Of a stretch of DNA of 64,000 nt, positions 37,117 to 46,492 are shown piece by piece. The position numbers and the translations under genes are program-made. The stretch is taken from positions 1,178,001 to 1,242,000 of the forward strand of contig NZ_CP062948.1 of the NCBI RefSeq assembly GCF_014898175.1, given 5' to 3'. The notes beneath the pieces were generated by a model. The model saw only the letters and a list, made by a program, of their open reading frames with translations. It searched no databases and was not told where the DNA came from. The stretch is from Bifidobacterium lemurum (GTDB taxonomy: Bacteria; Actinomycetota; Actinomycetes; Actinomycetales; Bifidobacteriaceae). Position 1 is the stretch's first letter; every line of letters begins with the position of its first letter.

Positions 37117-38979
37117 ATGGCTGAAGAGAACGAGCGCTGGAACGCGGGCGCGTCAGATGGCCAGCAGACGCCGAATGAGAGCGCCGCTTCGCGCAACGAA
37201 CAGAACGAATCCACCGAACACACCGTGTCGATCGATCCCGTGGAGAACACCGTTCCCATGGGCACGCCGGTCGCCGCGGATCAGGCGCAGGACACGACGG
37301 TCGCATCCGACACCCCGGATTATGCCGCGGCGGCGGGCGAACAGACCGTCGTGTCCTCCGCGCCGACCACTGATACGGCATCGCAAGGCGCGCAGTATCG
37401 CCCCGCGCCCGAATACGGCGCGTACGGCCCCACCCCCACGCAGTCTGCCCCGACCGGGCAGCAGTCCGCCCCGGCCGGCGGCCAGTCCCAGCAGAACGGT
37501 GCCCCGACCTCGATTTTCGGGTTCGGGCAGCCCCGGCAGGACGGCGCGCAGAACAATCGCAATCCGTACGCCAACGCGGGCAACGGCAACCCCTTCTTCA
37601 CTCCGCAGAATCAGCGGCCCCAGCAGTCCGGCGCACCGACCGGCGGCGCGGTCCCCCCGCAGTCCGGCATGCCGCAGAACGCGGGCAAGCCGGGCGGTTC
37701 CCGTCCGCACGCCAGCAGCGGCACGGTGAAGAGCGTGACGATCGCGGTGATCGCCGCGCTGGTCTCCGCCGCGCTGTGCCTTGGCCTCGGCTATGCGGCC
37801 ATCACCGGCGGTTGGGTGACGGTGCCGACGTCCAGCTCACTGTCGAACGTCACCTCGAACAAGTCCGGCTCCGGCTCCGCCACGGCGAAAACCGGTGAGG
37901 CGACCGACTGGAAGGCCGTGGCCAGTGAGGTCTCCGACTCCGTGGTCGCCATCCAAGCCGTCCTGGAGAACGGCACCTCCAAAGGCTCCGGCGCGATCCT
38001 CGACTCGGACGGCAATATCGTGACCAACAACCACGTGATCTCCGGCGCGCAGCAGATTGAGGTGACGTTGGCGAGCGGCGCGATATACTCCGCCACGCTG
38101 GTCGGCTCCGACACCACCACCGATCTGGCGGTGATCAAGCTCGACAACCCGCCGAGCGATCTGAAGGGCGTGGAATTCGCCGACTCGGACCAGCTTGCGG
38201 TGGGCGAGGACGTGATGGCCATCGGCAACCCGCTGGGCTATGACGACACCGCCACCACCGGCATCGTCTCCGCGCTGAACCGTCCGGTGACCGTGATGGA
38301 CGACGAAACCAACTCCCAGATCGTGACCAACGCGGTGCAGCTCGACGCGGCCATCAACCCCGGCAACTCCGGCGGTCCGACCTTCAACGCGGCCGGCCAG
38401 GTGATCGGCATCAACTCGGCGATCGCCACGGCCAGCTCCTCCTCCAGCTCGTCCTCCGGATCGATCGGCATCGGCTTCGCGATTCCGTCCAACCTGGTCA
38501 AGCGAGTGACCGACGAGATCCTCGAAACCGGTTCGGTCACGCATGTGGCCCTGGGCGTGACCATCTCCTCGTCCACGGTCGAGGCTGACGGCGTGACCCG
38601 CGGTTGCGCGCTGATCACCAGCTCGGCCTCCCGTTCGGCGGTCGTCTCCGGCGGCCCCGCCGATCAGGCCGGCCTGCAGGAGGGCGACTCCATCGTGGCC
38701 TACAACGGCAACGCGGTGAACAACATGTACTCGCTGCTCGGGTACGTGCGCGCCGCCGCCATGGGCGACGAAGTGACGCTCACCATCGTGCGCAACGGCA
38801 ACACCATGGATGTGAACGTGACGCTCGACCAGGAAGAGGAGGCCGTGACCGGCTCCAACAGGTCCGAGTCGAACAGCCAGAACAGCCAGAATGATCAGAA
38901 CGACCAGAACAGCCAGGGCAACGGCAACAGCGGTAACGGCGACGACGGCAGCCTGAGCGATCCGTTCGGCCTGTGGTAA
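37117..38979 (+). CDS. htrA: HtrA/DegP-like membrane-bound serine protease with PDZ domain
   Basis: 620 aa. A long cytoplasmic N-terminus (1-205) rich in Gln, Pro, Asn and Gly, one membrane helix (about 206-228), then a trypsin-like domain with catalytic His306 (TNNHVISG), Asp336 (TTTDLAVIKLD) and Ser418 (NPGNSGGPTFN), and a PDZ domain (about 500-595, GGPADQAGLQEGDSIVAYNG). Degrades or refolds misfolded exported proteins. AAGGAG is 6 nt before ATG 37117. Shares an upstream motif with htpX, pointing to envelope-stress control. Ends in an Asn/Gln/Ser-rich tail. Confidence 0.93.
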   Translation: MAEENERWNAGASDGQQTPNESAASRNEQNESTEHTVSIDPVENTVPMGTPVAADQAQDTTVASDTPDYAAAAGEQTVVSSAPTTDTASQGAQYRPAPEYGAYGPTPTQSAPTGQQSAPAGGQSQQNGAPTSIFGFGQPRQDGAQNNRNPYANAGNGNPFFTPQNQRPQQSGAPTGGAVPPQSGMPQNAGKPGGSRPHASSGTVKSVTIAVIAALVSAALCLGLGYAAITGGWVTVPTSSSLSNVTSNKSGSGSATAKTGEATDWKAVASEVSDSVVAIQAVLENGTSKGSGAILDSDGNIVTNNHVISGAQQIEVTLASGAIYSATLVGSDTTTDLAVIKLDNPPSDLKGVEFADSDQLAVGEDVMAIGNPLGYDDTATTGIVSALNRPVTVMDDETNSQIVTNAVQLDAAINPGNSGGPTFNAAGQVIGINSAIATASSSSSSSSGSIGIGFAIPSNLVKRVTDEILETGSVTHVALGVTISSSTVEADGVTRGCALITSSASRSAVVSGGPADQAGLQEGDSIVAYNGNAVNNMYSLLGYVRAAAMGDEVTLTIVRNGNTMDVNVTLDQEEEAVTGSNRSESNSQNSQNDQNDQNSQGNGNSGNGDDGSLSDPFGLW

Positions 38980-39063
38980 ACCCAGGCTCTGAGCCTCATC
39001 CCGGGGTGTTCGCGCCGCCGCCAGCCAAACGGCGCTGACGGCGCGAGCGCCCTAATCCAACCG

Positions 39064-39107
39064 AAAGACGGTCCGCGACTCCATGTCGCCGGCCGTCTTT
39101 TCTTTTT
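39064..39107 (+). terminator. Strong intrinsic terminator after htrA
   Basis: AAAGACGG..GCGAC pairs with GTCGC..CCGTCTTT, followed by TCTTTTT. The rest of the 332-bp gap 38980-39311 shows no further gene. Confidence 0.85.
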
Positions 39108-39311
39108 CGGCATGCGATGGGGCGGAATCGACCCGCGGCTTGCGCGGCGGGGCGGCTGCTGGTAGCGTTGGAGCAGCATAAACGAACATTCTTACGCCGT
39201 GTATCGCGAGCGTCCCGCCTGAAGCGGGCTTGCGATGGGTTTAACAAGGCGTGCACATGCGGGGTCGACGCATGGCACGCGAACGACCCCAAAACGACGT
39301 AAGGAGCCCAA

Positions 39312-41612
39312 ATGCGCAAGGCCATTGAGATAGCCAAAAGCGTTCCGTTGCTGCCCATCACGATTCTGGCGGCGATTCCTCTTCTTTTGCTGTGGGACTA
39401 CCGTCCGTGGGGCGGGTCCGTGCCCCTCTTCGGATTCCTCCCCGTAAACCCCTCGCTGGGACAGTGGGTGGTGATCGCACTCGTCGCCTACACCGTGGTG
39501 ACCACGGTGATCGGCATGGTGGACGACCTGCGGCACGGCATCGTCGGCGTCGACGTGCTCGCCGTCATCGCCATCCTCTCCACCGTCGCCGTGCAGGAAT
39601 ACTGGGCCAGCTGGGCCGTGGTGCTGATGATCTCCTCCGGCGAGGCCATCGAGGAATACGCCCAGTCCAAAGCCGAAAGCAACCTGACCGCGCTGATGGC
39701 GGCCGCGCCGGTCACCGCGCATGTCTCCACATTGCCCGGCGTGGGCGCGGGTGCGGGAACAGGCGCCAAACCGGCCCGCAACATCGGTGCGGGTCATGAC
39801 GGATTCCGCCCCGTCGCTCCAGTCGCTCCCGGCGGCGAAACCTGCGCGATCACCGACCGCGACGCGCAGGCCTGCGAAACCGCCGTCTCCGACGCTCTCA
39901 AAACGGATGCGCGCAGGCGGAAAGAGGGACTTGCGGAATCGAAATCCACAGGCTCCGAGACTCCGGCGCGCGACGCGCATTTTCGCACGGTTCCGGTCGA
40001 CGAAGTGGCGCTTGGCGATGTGGTGATCGTGCTGCCGGGCGAAACCGTGCCCGTGGACGGCGAACTGCTGTCCGGATCCGCCACGCTCGACCTGAGCAAC
40101 ATCAACGGCGAACCCGTGCCGCGGGAGATCTTCGCGGGGGCGCGCGTGATGTCGGGCGCGGTGAACGGTTCGACCACGCTCACCATGCGCGCCACGCAGG
40201 TGGCCGGAGACTCGCAATACCAGCGGATCATGTCGTTGGTCGCCTCCGCCCAGGAATCACGGCCCGCCGTGGTGAAAACCGCCGACCGTCTCGCCGTGCC
40301 GTTCACCGTGCTCGCGCTGGTCATCGCCGGCGTGGCATGGGCGATGGCCGGCGATCCCACGCGATTCGCCCAAGTGCTGGTGCTCGCCACCCCGTGCCCG
40401 TTGCTGATCGCCGCGCCGGTGGCCTATGTGGCCGGCACGGGCCGTCTCGCCAAGGCCGGAGTACTGATCAAAACGCAGGACGTTCTGGAGACGCTCGGCC
40501 GCGTGGGGCATGTGTTCTTCGACAAAACCGGCACGCTGACCGTCAAGCAGCCGCAGGTGGTACGCGTGGAGATGCTGCCGGGCTTGGACACGCGCCTCAA
40601 CCAGGACCATGTGCTGATGATGGCCGGCGTGGTGGAGAACTATTCCGTGCATATCCTCGCCAAAGGCATCGCCAAAGCCGGTTTGGAGGCGTTGGCGCGT
40701 CTCGACCAGCGTTTCGCCGACGGGCAGCGCAACTGTCCGGAACGCGACTTTCCCGGCCATGGCCGTGAGCATCCGGTGGTCAAAAACATCGTGGAGGACG
40801 CCGGCAAAGGCGTGAGCGGCGAGGTCAACGGGCATCGGGTGCGTGTGGGGCGGCTAGCCTTCGCCAACGAATCCCAGGACGGCTTCCAGCCCGTGACGCA
40901 TGACGATCAGCCGGCGCGCACCATCGAATTGGCCACGGGCGAGACCAGATTGACCTCCGAGACGATTCGTAGCCGCTTCGGCGCGCTCGCTCCGGACGAA
41001 ATGGCCACCTATGTGTCCGTCGACGGGCAGCTGGTCGCGCGCATCGTGCTGCGCGACGTGCCGCGCGCCAACGCGAAGCGGGCGTTGGCGCAGCTGCGCG
41101 AGCTGGGCGTGGAGTCGCTCACCATGCTCACCGGCGACAAGGCCTCGTCGGCGCGCATCATCGCCGACGAGGTGGGCATCGACGATGTGCAGGCCGAACT
41201 CTTCCCCGAAGATAAGGTCAACGCGGTGCGCAAGGCCACGGCGATGACGGAATCCGGTTCGCGACATACGGTGACGATGATGGTGGGCGATGGCGTCAAC
41301 GACGCCCCAGTGCTCGCCGCCGCCGATATCGGCATGGCCATCACCGACGGCACGTCGACCGCCGCTTCCGAATCCGCCCAGGTGGTGATCATGAACGACG
41401 ACATCGCCTCCGTGCCGCGGGCCATCGCCATCGCCCGCCGCACCCGCCGCGTGATGCTGCAGGCCGTACTGCTCGGGCTTGGTCTGGCGCTGGTCGGCAT
41501 GATCGCCGCCGCGTTCAACCTGATTCCGGTGGTCCTTGGCGCGTTCCTGCAGGAGGCCATTGACGTGGTGAGCATTCTATGGGCGTTGACTGTGCTCATC
41601 GACCGCGACTGA
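39312..41612 (+). CDS. Heavy-metal P1B-type ATPase with inserted linker
   Basis: 766 aa. Motifs: phosphorylated Asp404 in DKTGTLT, TGDKASS, MVGDGVNDAPVLAAADIGMAI, an HP locus (REHPVV) and TPCPL (Cys362) in the ion-binding helix in place of CPC. No N-terminal metal-binding domain. Exports a divalent or monovalent metal; TPCP does not let me assign it. An ~85-residue Ala/Gly/charged insertion (about 137-222) separates the second cytoplasmic entry from the actuator domain. AAGGAG is 6 nt before the ATG. Confidence 0.88.
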   Translation: MRKAIEIAKSVPLLPITILAAIPLLLLWDYRPWGGSVPLFGFLPVNPSLGQWVVIALVAYTVVTTVIGMVDDLRHGIVGVDVLAVIAILSTVAVQEYWASWAVVLMISSGEAIEEYAQSKAESNLTALMAAAPVTAHVSTLPGVGAGAGTGAKPARNIGAGHDGFRPVAPVAPGGETCAITDRDAQACETAVSDALKTDARRRKEGLAESKSTGSETPARDAHFRTVPVDEVALGDVVIVLPGETVPVDGELLSGSATLDLSNINGEPVPREIFAGARVMSGAVNGSTTLTMRATQVAGDSQYQRIMSLVASAQESRPAVVKTADRLAVPFTVLALVIAGVAWAMAGDPTRFAQVLVLATPCPLLIAAPVAYVAGTGRLAKAGVLIKTQDVLETLGRVGHVFFDKTGTLTVKQPQVVRVEMLPGLDTRLNQDHVLMMAGVVENYSVHILAKGIAKAGLEALARLDQRFADGQRNCPERDFPGHGREHPVVKNIVEDAGKGVSGEVNGHRVRVGRLAFANESQDGFQPVTHDDQPARTIELATGETRLTSETIRSRFGALAPDEMATYVSVDGQLVARIVLRDVPRANAKRALAQLRELGVESLTMLTGDKASSARIIADEVGIDDVQAELFPEDKVNAVRKATAMTESGSRHTVTMMVGDGVNDAPVLAAADIGMAITDGTSTAASESAQVVIMNDDIASVPRAIAIARRTRRVMLQAVLLGLGLALVGMIAAAFNLIPVVLGAFLQEAIDVVSILWALTVLIDRD

Positions 41613-41637
41613 CCGGTCCGGCGGAGGCCGTCTCCAA

Positions 41638-41769
41638 CGAGTTGGCACTTGGGCCCTCCAGTTGGCACTGGGGCCTGGGGCTAATGCTCGGAGAACGGCG
41701 GAATGACGTTGCCGGCCTCCGCCAACGTCGCGAATCGGGTGCCAACTGGAAGGGTCAAGTGCCAACTCG
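41638..41769. repeat. 132-bp palindromic element with doubled GTTGGCAC motifs
   Basis: Left arm 41638-41669 has GTTGGCAC twice; right arm 41739-41769 has GTGCCAAC twice; the arms pair over ~31 bp with few mismatches. Loop ~69 nt. Otherwise the gap 41613-42087 holds no recognised gene. Confidence 0.8.
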
Positions 41770-42087
41770 TCGTATCCGCTGATGAGAGAGGCCTCATGGC
41801 GGCGGCTGCCTCGGGGCATTCGACAGGAAGCCAGTCGCTATCCGCGGTCCTCGCCGCCGCGCGCAGGCGCAAGTCATGGCCATGGATAGCGTCACCACAT
41901 GCCTCGCTTGAATCAATGTCCCGGTATATCGCCGGCGCGGATGCGGGATGCTGCGTGGCTTCGCCGTCGTCCGCCCTGTGTTAATGGCTGGTTCGACTCT
42001 CAACACGGCCGCGAGGCGTGGCGATTTCTTGTGGGAAGTGCGGTTCCCCTCTGTTCAGCGGGGCCGGCTTGCGTTAGTCTGTAACGC

Positions 42088-43533
42088 GTGACTGAAAATA
42101 CTGAACTTCGCATTGCCGTTATCGGCGCCGGCCCCGCCGGCGTCTACTCCTCCGACATCTTCCTGCGCCAGCTGGGCAAGCTCGGCGAGGAACTGGGCCT
42201 GGGCACCAAGGCGCGCATCGACCTGTTCGAGAAGCTGCCCGTGCCGTTCGGTCTGGTCCGCTACGGTGTAGCCCCCGACCACCCGTCCATCAAATTCATC
42301 GCCGACGCGCTCGAGAAGACGCTCGACAACCCCGACATCCACCTGTACTGCGACGTGGAGTTCGGCAAGGACGTGACGCTGGACGAGCTGCTCGCCCGCT
42401 ATGACGCCGTGCTGTTCGCCACCGGCGCGATCAAGGACAAGCCGCTGAACCTGCCGGGCGCCGACCTCGACGGCGTGTACGGCGCGGCCAAATTCGTCGA
42501 ATGGTACGACGGCTACCCCATGGGCGCGCGCGAATGGCCGCTGACCGCCGAGCAAGTCGCCGTGATCGGCGGCGGCAACGTGGCCATGGACGTGGCCCGC
42601 GAGCTCGTGCGCAACGCCGACGACCTCAAGGCCAAAACCGATATCCCCGACAACGTCTACGAGGGCATCGGCAAGAACCAGGCCAAGGAGCTGCATCTGT
42701 TCATCCGCCGCGGCGTGGCCCAGGCCAAGTTCAGCGTGCAGGAGCTGCGCGAGATGGAGAAGCTGCCCGGCGTGCAGCTCATCATCGACGAGGACGATTT
42801 CGACCTCGACGAGGAGACCATCGAGGTGGCCGGCAAGGACAAGCTCACCCGCCAGATGGTCGAGGAGCTGTTCACCATCCGCGAGATGGCTTTGGATATG
42901 GAGGACGACGGCGACGTCGACTTCGAAGGCAATCCCGCCGATCGCAAATACTATGTGCACTTCAACTCCGCCCCCACCGAGGTGCTGGGCGAGGACGGCA
43001 AGGTGGTCGCGATCCGCGTGGAACGCACCGAAACCAGCGCCGACGGCAAGATGAGCCGCACCGGCGAATTCACCGACTATCCGGTTCAGGCCGTGTACCA
43101 CGCCATCGGCTACCAGCCCGCCGAAGCGCCCGGCATCGCCTACGATGGCAAGGGCGCGCATCTGGCCAACGCCAACGGCGACGGCCGCATCACCACCGAA
43201 GCCGCCGGCGGCGAAGTGCGTGAGCGCCTGTACGCCACCGGTTGGGCCAAGCGTGGTCCGGTGGGCCTGATCGGCTCCACCAAGTCCGACGCGCTCGCCA
43301 TCGTGACCAATATGCTCGAGGATTTGGCCAAGGCCGCCGAGGGTGGTCGCGTGGCCGAGGACCGCGATCCCGAATCCATCGACCGTCTGCTGGAGGGCCG
43401 CGGCGTCAAGCCGATCGACTTCGCCGGCTGGAAGAAGGTCGATGCCTACGAGCGTGCCGAGGGCGCGAAGGAAGGCCGCGAGCACAAGAAGGTCATCGAC
43501 CCCGACCAGATGCGCGAATTGGCCCACGCCTGA
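42088..43533 (+). CDS. fprA: Ferredoxin/adrenodoxin-type NADP+ reductase FprA
   Basis: 481 aa starting at GTG. FAD-binding GAGPAGVYSSD near the N-terminus, PFGLVRYGVAPDHPSIK typical of FprA, NADPH-binding GGGNVAMDVAREL, and GWAKRGPVGLIGSTK near the C-terminus. Transfers electrons between NADPH and ferredoxin. TAGTCT (42075-42080) lies 7 nt before the GTG, so the mRNA is probably leaderless. Confidence 0.93.
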   Translation: MTENTELRIAVIGAGPAGVYSSDIFLRQLGKLGEELGLGTKARIDLFEKLPVPFGLVRYGVAPDHPSIKFIADALEKTLDNPDIHLYCDVEFGKDVTLDELLARYDAVLFATGAIKDKPLNLPGADLDGVYGAAKFVEWYDGYPMGAREWPLTAEQVAVIGGGNVAMDVARELVRNADDLKAKTDIPDNVYEGIGKNQAKELHLFIRRGVAQAKFSVQELREMEKLPGVQLIIDEDDFDLDEETIEVAGKDKLTRQMVEELFTIREMALDMEDDGDVDFEGNPADRKYYVHFNSAPTEVLGEDGKVVAIRVERTETSADGKMSRTGEFTDYPVQAVYHAIGYQPAEAPGIAYDGKGAHLANANGDGRITTEAAGGEVRERLYATGWAKRGPVGLIGSTKSDALAIVTNMLEDLAKAAEGGRVAEDRDPESIDRLLEGRGVKPIDFAGWKKVDAYERAEGAKEGREHKKVIDPDQMRELAHA

Positions 43534-43605
43534 TTCGCCCTATCACTGAGCGACGTCCGGTCCTCCGTCCGCGATAGCGCGGGTGCGGACACGGGCACAG
43601 GCACG

Positions 43606-43716
43606 GCTTTGCGGGACATCTGATTATGCCCCCGTCGGAAAGTACCGTGAAACATGGCGATTTGCGGTGTTTCACGGGACAATCTGACGGAGCGTAGTCG
43701 GATTGTCCCGCAAAGC
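43606..43716. repeat. 111-bp imperfect palindrome after fprA
   Basis: GCTTTGCGGGACA at the left pairs with TGTCCCGCAAAGC at the right; inner CCGTGAAACA pairs with TGTTTCACGG. Arms about 50 nt with several mismatches and a short loop near 43656-43666. May terminate fprA. Confidence 0.75.
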
Positions 43717-43778
43717 ATCCTCACGTTTTGTCTTCGAGCGGGCGGAGTCTTCAAAACGTCTTCCCGCTGTGGGCTGAT

Positions 43779-43811
43779 ATTCAGATAACTTCCAGCCGCG
43801 CTCTTTACTCT
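43779..43811 (+). promoter_or_regulatory. Promoter of htpX with motif shared with htrA
   Basis: ATTCAGATAACTTCCAG (43779-43795), 10 nt, TACTCT (43806-43811), 7 nt to the ATG. TTCAG and TTCCAG halves repeat about 10-11 bp apart, the layout bound by OmpR-family regulators. Confidence 0.6.
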
Positions 43812-43818
43812 GAGCCCT

Positions 43819-44757
43819 ATGAATGGGAAAATGCAGGTGCACGGCCACTACAACGGCCTGAAAACAACGCTGTTGTTCGCGTTGATGTGGGGCGTTATCA
43901 TGCTGATTTGGTGGGCCACCGGCGGCCAGCGCAGCACGTTGAGCATCTACATCGTCATCGGATTGATCACCACATTCGGCTCGTACTGGTTTTCGGACAA
44001 GCTCGCCATCGCCTCGATGGGGGCGCGCGAGGTGTCCGAGCAGGAGGCCCCCGAAATCTACGCCATCGTCCGTGAGCTGAGCGCCACCGCGGGCAAGCCG
44101 ATGCCGCGCATCTACATCGCCCCCACGGCCAGCCCCAACGCCTTCGCCACCGGCCGCAACGAGCGCCATGCCGCCGTCTGCTGCACGCAGGGCATCCTGC
44201 AGATCCTCAACCGGCGTGAGCTGCGCGGCGTGCTGGGACATGAGCTCATGCACGTCTACAACCACGACATCCTCACCTCGGCCATCGCCTCCGCCATGGC
44301 CACGGTGATCACCTATCTGGGTTATTCGCTGATGTATTTCGGCGGCGGCTCACGCGACCGCGACAACAATTCGGGCGCGTTCGGACTGATCGGCGTGCTG
44401 CTCAGCGCGATTCTCGCGCCGATCGGCGCCTCGCTTATCCAGATGGCGATCTCGCGCACCCGCGAATTCGACGCCGACGAGGACGGCAGCCGGCTCACCG
44501 GCGATCCGGAGGCTCTTGCCTCCGCGCTCAACAAAATCTCCTACGGCGCTCAGACCACGCCGATGCGCAAAACCGCCGCCACGCAGTCGGTCTCCTCGAT
44601 GATGATCGCGAACCCCTTCTCCGCGCAGGGATTCTCCAAACTGTTCTCCACCCACCCGCCGACTGACGAGCGCATCGCGCGCCTGATGCAGATGGCGCAG
44701 GAGATGCGCGGCATGCCCGTGCAGCAGTCCCCCTACTCCACTCAGGTTGGCTACTAG
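43819..44757 (+). CDS. htpX: Membrane zinc metalloprotease HtpX
   Basis: 312 aa, M48 family. Two N-terminal helices (about 16-32 and 42-58), zinc motif HELMH (His141, Glu142, His145) and two later helices; Glu in REFDADEDGSRLT is the third ligand region. Cleaves misfolded membrane proteins. Leaderless start predicted from TACTCT 7 nt upstream. Confidence 0.93.
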   Translation: MNGKMQVHGHYNGLKTTLLFALMWGVIMLIWWATGGQRSTLSIYIVIGLITTFGSYWFSDKLAIASMGAREVSEQEAPEIYAIVRELSATAGKPMPRIYIAPTASPNAFATGRNERHAAVCCTQGILQILNRRELRGVLGHELMHVYNHDILTSAIASAMATVITYLGYSLMYFGGGSRDRDNNSGAFGLIGVLLSAILAPIGASLIQMAISRTREFDADEDGSRLTGDPEALASALNKISYGAQTTPMRKTAATQSVSSMMIANPFSAQGFSKLFSTHPPTDERIARLMQMAQEMRGMPVQQSPYSTQVGY

Positions 44758-44885
44758 GCGGCTTGCGAGATTGCCGTCGGGGAGATTCCTCGACTACGCT
44801 CCGCTCCGCTCGGAATGACGGTGGAGCTACGCTTGTCTTGGATGACGGGTTGTGCCTTGCTTGGCTCGGATGATGGATGAGGTTG

Positions 44886-45038
44886 CGCTCCGCTCGGAAT
44901 GACGTTGATGATGCATCGTCATTCCGAGCGGAACGTTTGTGTTATCCCGCGCGGAACGTTTGCATCATCCCGCGCGGAACGTTTGCGTCCTTTCCGCCGA
45001 AATGTTTGCGTCATTCCGAGCGAAGTCGAGGAATCTCA
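44886..45038. repeat. Inverted repeat and 23-bp tandem array between htpX and the reductase
   Basis: CGCTCCGCTCGGAATGACG pairs with the following CGTCATTCCGAGCGG (44886-44935). Four 23-bp units start at 44919, 44942, 44965 and 44988, with a partial fifth at 45011, around a GCGGAACGTTTG core. Similar sequence at 44780-44821. The 318-bp gap is otherwise non-coding. Confidence 0.8.
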
Positions 45039-45075
45039 ATTCCTATGCTTAGGCGGCCTGCGAGATCTCGTCTAC

Positions 45076-46089
45076 TTAGGCTGTCTGCGAAATCTCGTCG
45101 ATCAGGCGCAGCTCCTCGTCGGTGAACGTCGTGTTGCTCAGCGCTCCGATATTGTCGAGGATCTGCTCGGGTTTCGACGCGCCGGCCAGCACCGAGGTGA
45201 CGATGCCGTCGTGCAGCAGCCAGGCGAGCGACATCTCTGCCAGCGTCTGCCCGCGCTGCGCGGCCAGATCGTTGAGCGCGCGGATCGCGGCCAGTTTCGA
45301 CTCGCTCAGCGCGTCGGCCTGCAGGAAGCGTCCGTCCGTCTTGATGCGTGAATCGGTGGGAATGCCGTTCAGGTAACGGTTGGTGAGCATGCCCTGCGCC
45401 AGCGGGCAGAACGTGATGATGCCCTTGCCCAGACGCGCGGCGGTGTCCTTCAATCCATTGCGCTCCACCGTGCGGTCGAAGATGTTGTAGCAGTTCTGGT
45501 TGATGACGAACGGCACGCGCAGATCGGACAGAATCGCCGCCGCCCGCTCCAGCCGCTCACCGTCGTAGTTCGACAGGCCCACGTACAGCGCCTTGCCGCT
45601 GGTCACGGCGCTCGCCAACGCGCCCATCGTCTCCTCGAGCGGCGTTTCGGGATCGGGACGGTGGTGGTAGAAGATGTCCACATAGTCGAGCCCAAGGCGG
45701 GTCAGGCTCTGGTCGAGCGAGGCGAGCAGGTATTTGCGCGAGCCCAGATCGCCGTAAGGGCCGGACCACATCTCGTAGCCCGCCTTGGTGCTGATGATGA
45801 GCTCATCGCGGTATGGCTTGAAATACTCGCGGATCAGCCGGCCTACGTTCTTCTCGGCGCTGCCCGGCTCCGGGCCGTAGTTGTTGGCCAGATCGAAGTG
45901 GGTGATGCCGTGGTCGAAGGCGGTGAACGTGAGCTCCTTCATGCGGTCGTATGGCGTGATGTCGCCGAAGTTGTGCCAGCATCCGAGTGAGATGGCCGGC
46001 AGTTTGAGGCCGGCGTCGCCGCAGCGGTTGTAGGTCATGTCCGCGTAGCGGTCGGGGTTGGGGTGGTATTCGTTGGTGGGTTCGAACAT
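45076..46089 (-). CDS. Aldo/keto reductase (YghZ / L-glyceraldehyde-3-phosphate reductase-like)
   Basis: 337 aa. NADPH-dependent reduction of aldehydes. Catalytic tetrad Asp66, Tyr71, Lys102 and His142/143 is visible (FDLANNYGP, STKAGYEM, FYHHRPDP), with the MWSGPYGDLGSRKYLLASLDQSL stretch typical of the YghZ subgroup. GAGGAG is 9 nt before the chosen ATG 46089. Transcribed alone. Confidence 0.88.
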   Translation of the reverse strand: MFEPTNEYHPNPDRYADMTYNRCGDAGLKLPAISLGCWHNFGDITPYDRMKELTFTAFDHGITHFDLANNYGPEPGSAEKNVGRLIREYFKPYRDELIISTKAGYEMWSGPYGDLGSRKYLLASLDQSLTRLGLDYVDIFYHHRPDPETPLEETMGALASAVTSGKALYVGLSNYDGERLERAAAILSDLRVPFVINQNCYNIFDRTVERNGLKDTAARLGKGIITFCPLAQGMLTNRYLNGIPTDSRIKTDGRFLQADALSESKLAAIRALNDLAAQRGQTLAEMSLAWLLHDGIVTSVLAGASKPEQILDNIGALSNTTFTDEELRLIDEISQTA

Positions 46090-46330
46090 CGTCGTCGCTC
46101 CTCGAAAGTCGTATGTCGTTCGGCGTGTTTGGGCCGTCCCTAGCCGTTCGCCACGGTCCGGCGTCACGCGCCGATTATCTCTTGCTGTTTGTTGCTTGTT
46201 GACTGTTGTCGTCCTCCATTGTGGACCCCGCCCACGTCGAATTCCCATTCAACGCGCGGGATTGTCCGTGGCGTCGCTTCGCTGGCGTGGTGGCATCGCT
46301 TCGCTGACGTGATGGTGCCTGCGCTCCGAT

Positions 46331-46492
46331 GCCCGTGGTGCGGGTGGTGTCGAATCGGATATGTCGTACTTGTCGATTCACAGGCCGACGATGTCCGTGG
46401 CGTGGGTGGCCGCGAGTCGGATATGGCGTGCTTGTCGATCTGCGGGCTGACGATGCTCGTGGTGCGGGCCGATGCCCGTGGTGTGGCGGCCG
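46331..46492. repeat. 62-bp tandem repeat before tRNA-Gly
   Basis: Units start at 46331, 46393 and 46455 (GCCCGTGG, GTCCGTGG, GCTCGTGG), exact 62-bp period; the third is shortened, with a further GCCCGTGG at 46474. The 565-bp gap 46090-46654 has no supported gene; frames through it are repeat-derived. Confidence 0.75.

Noticed and set aside
44899-45351. 150-codon frame after htpX
   Set aside because: Made of the 23-bp repeats and the antisense of the aldo/keto reductase.
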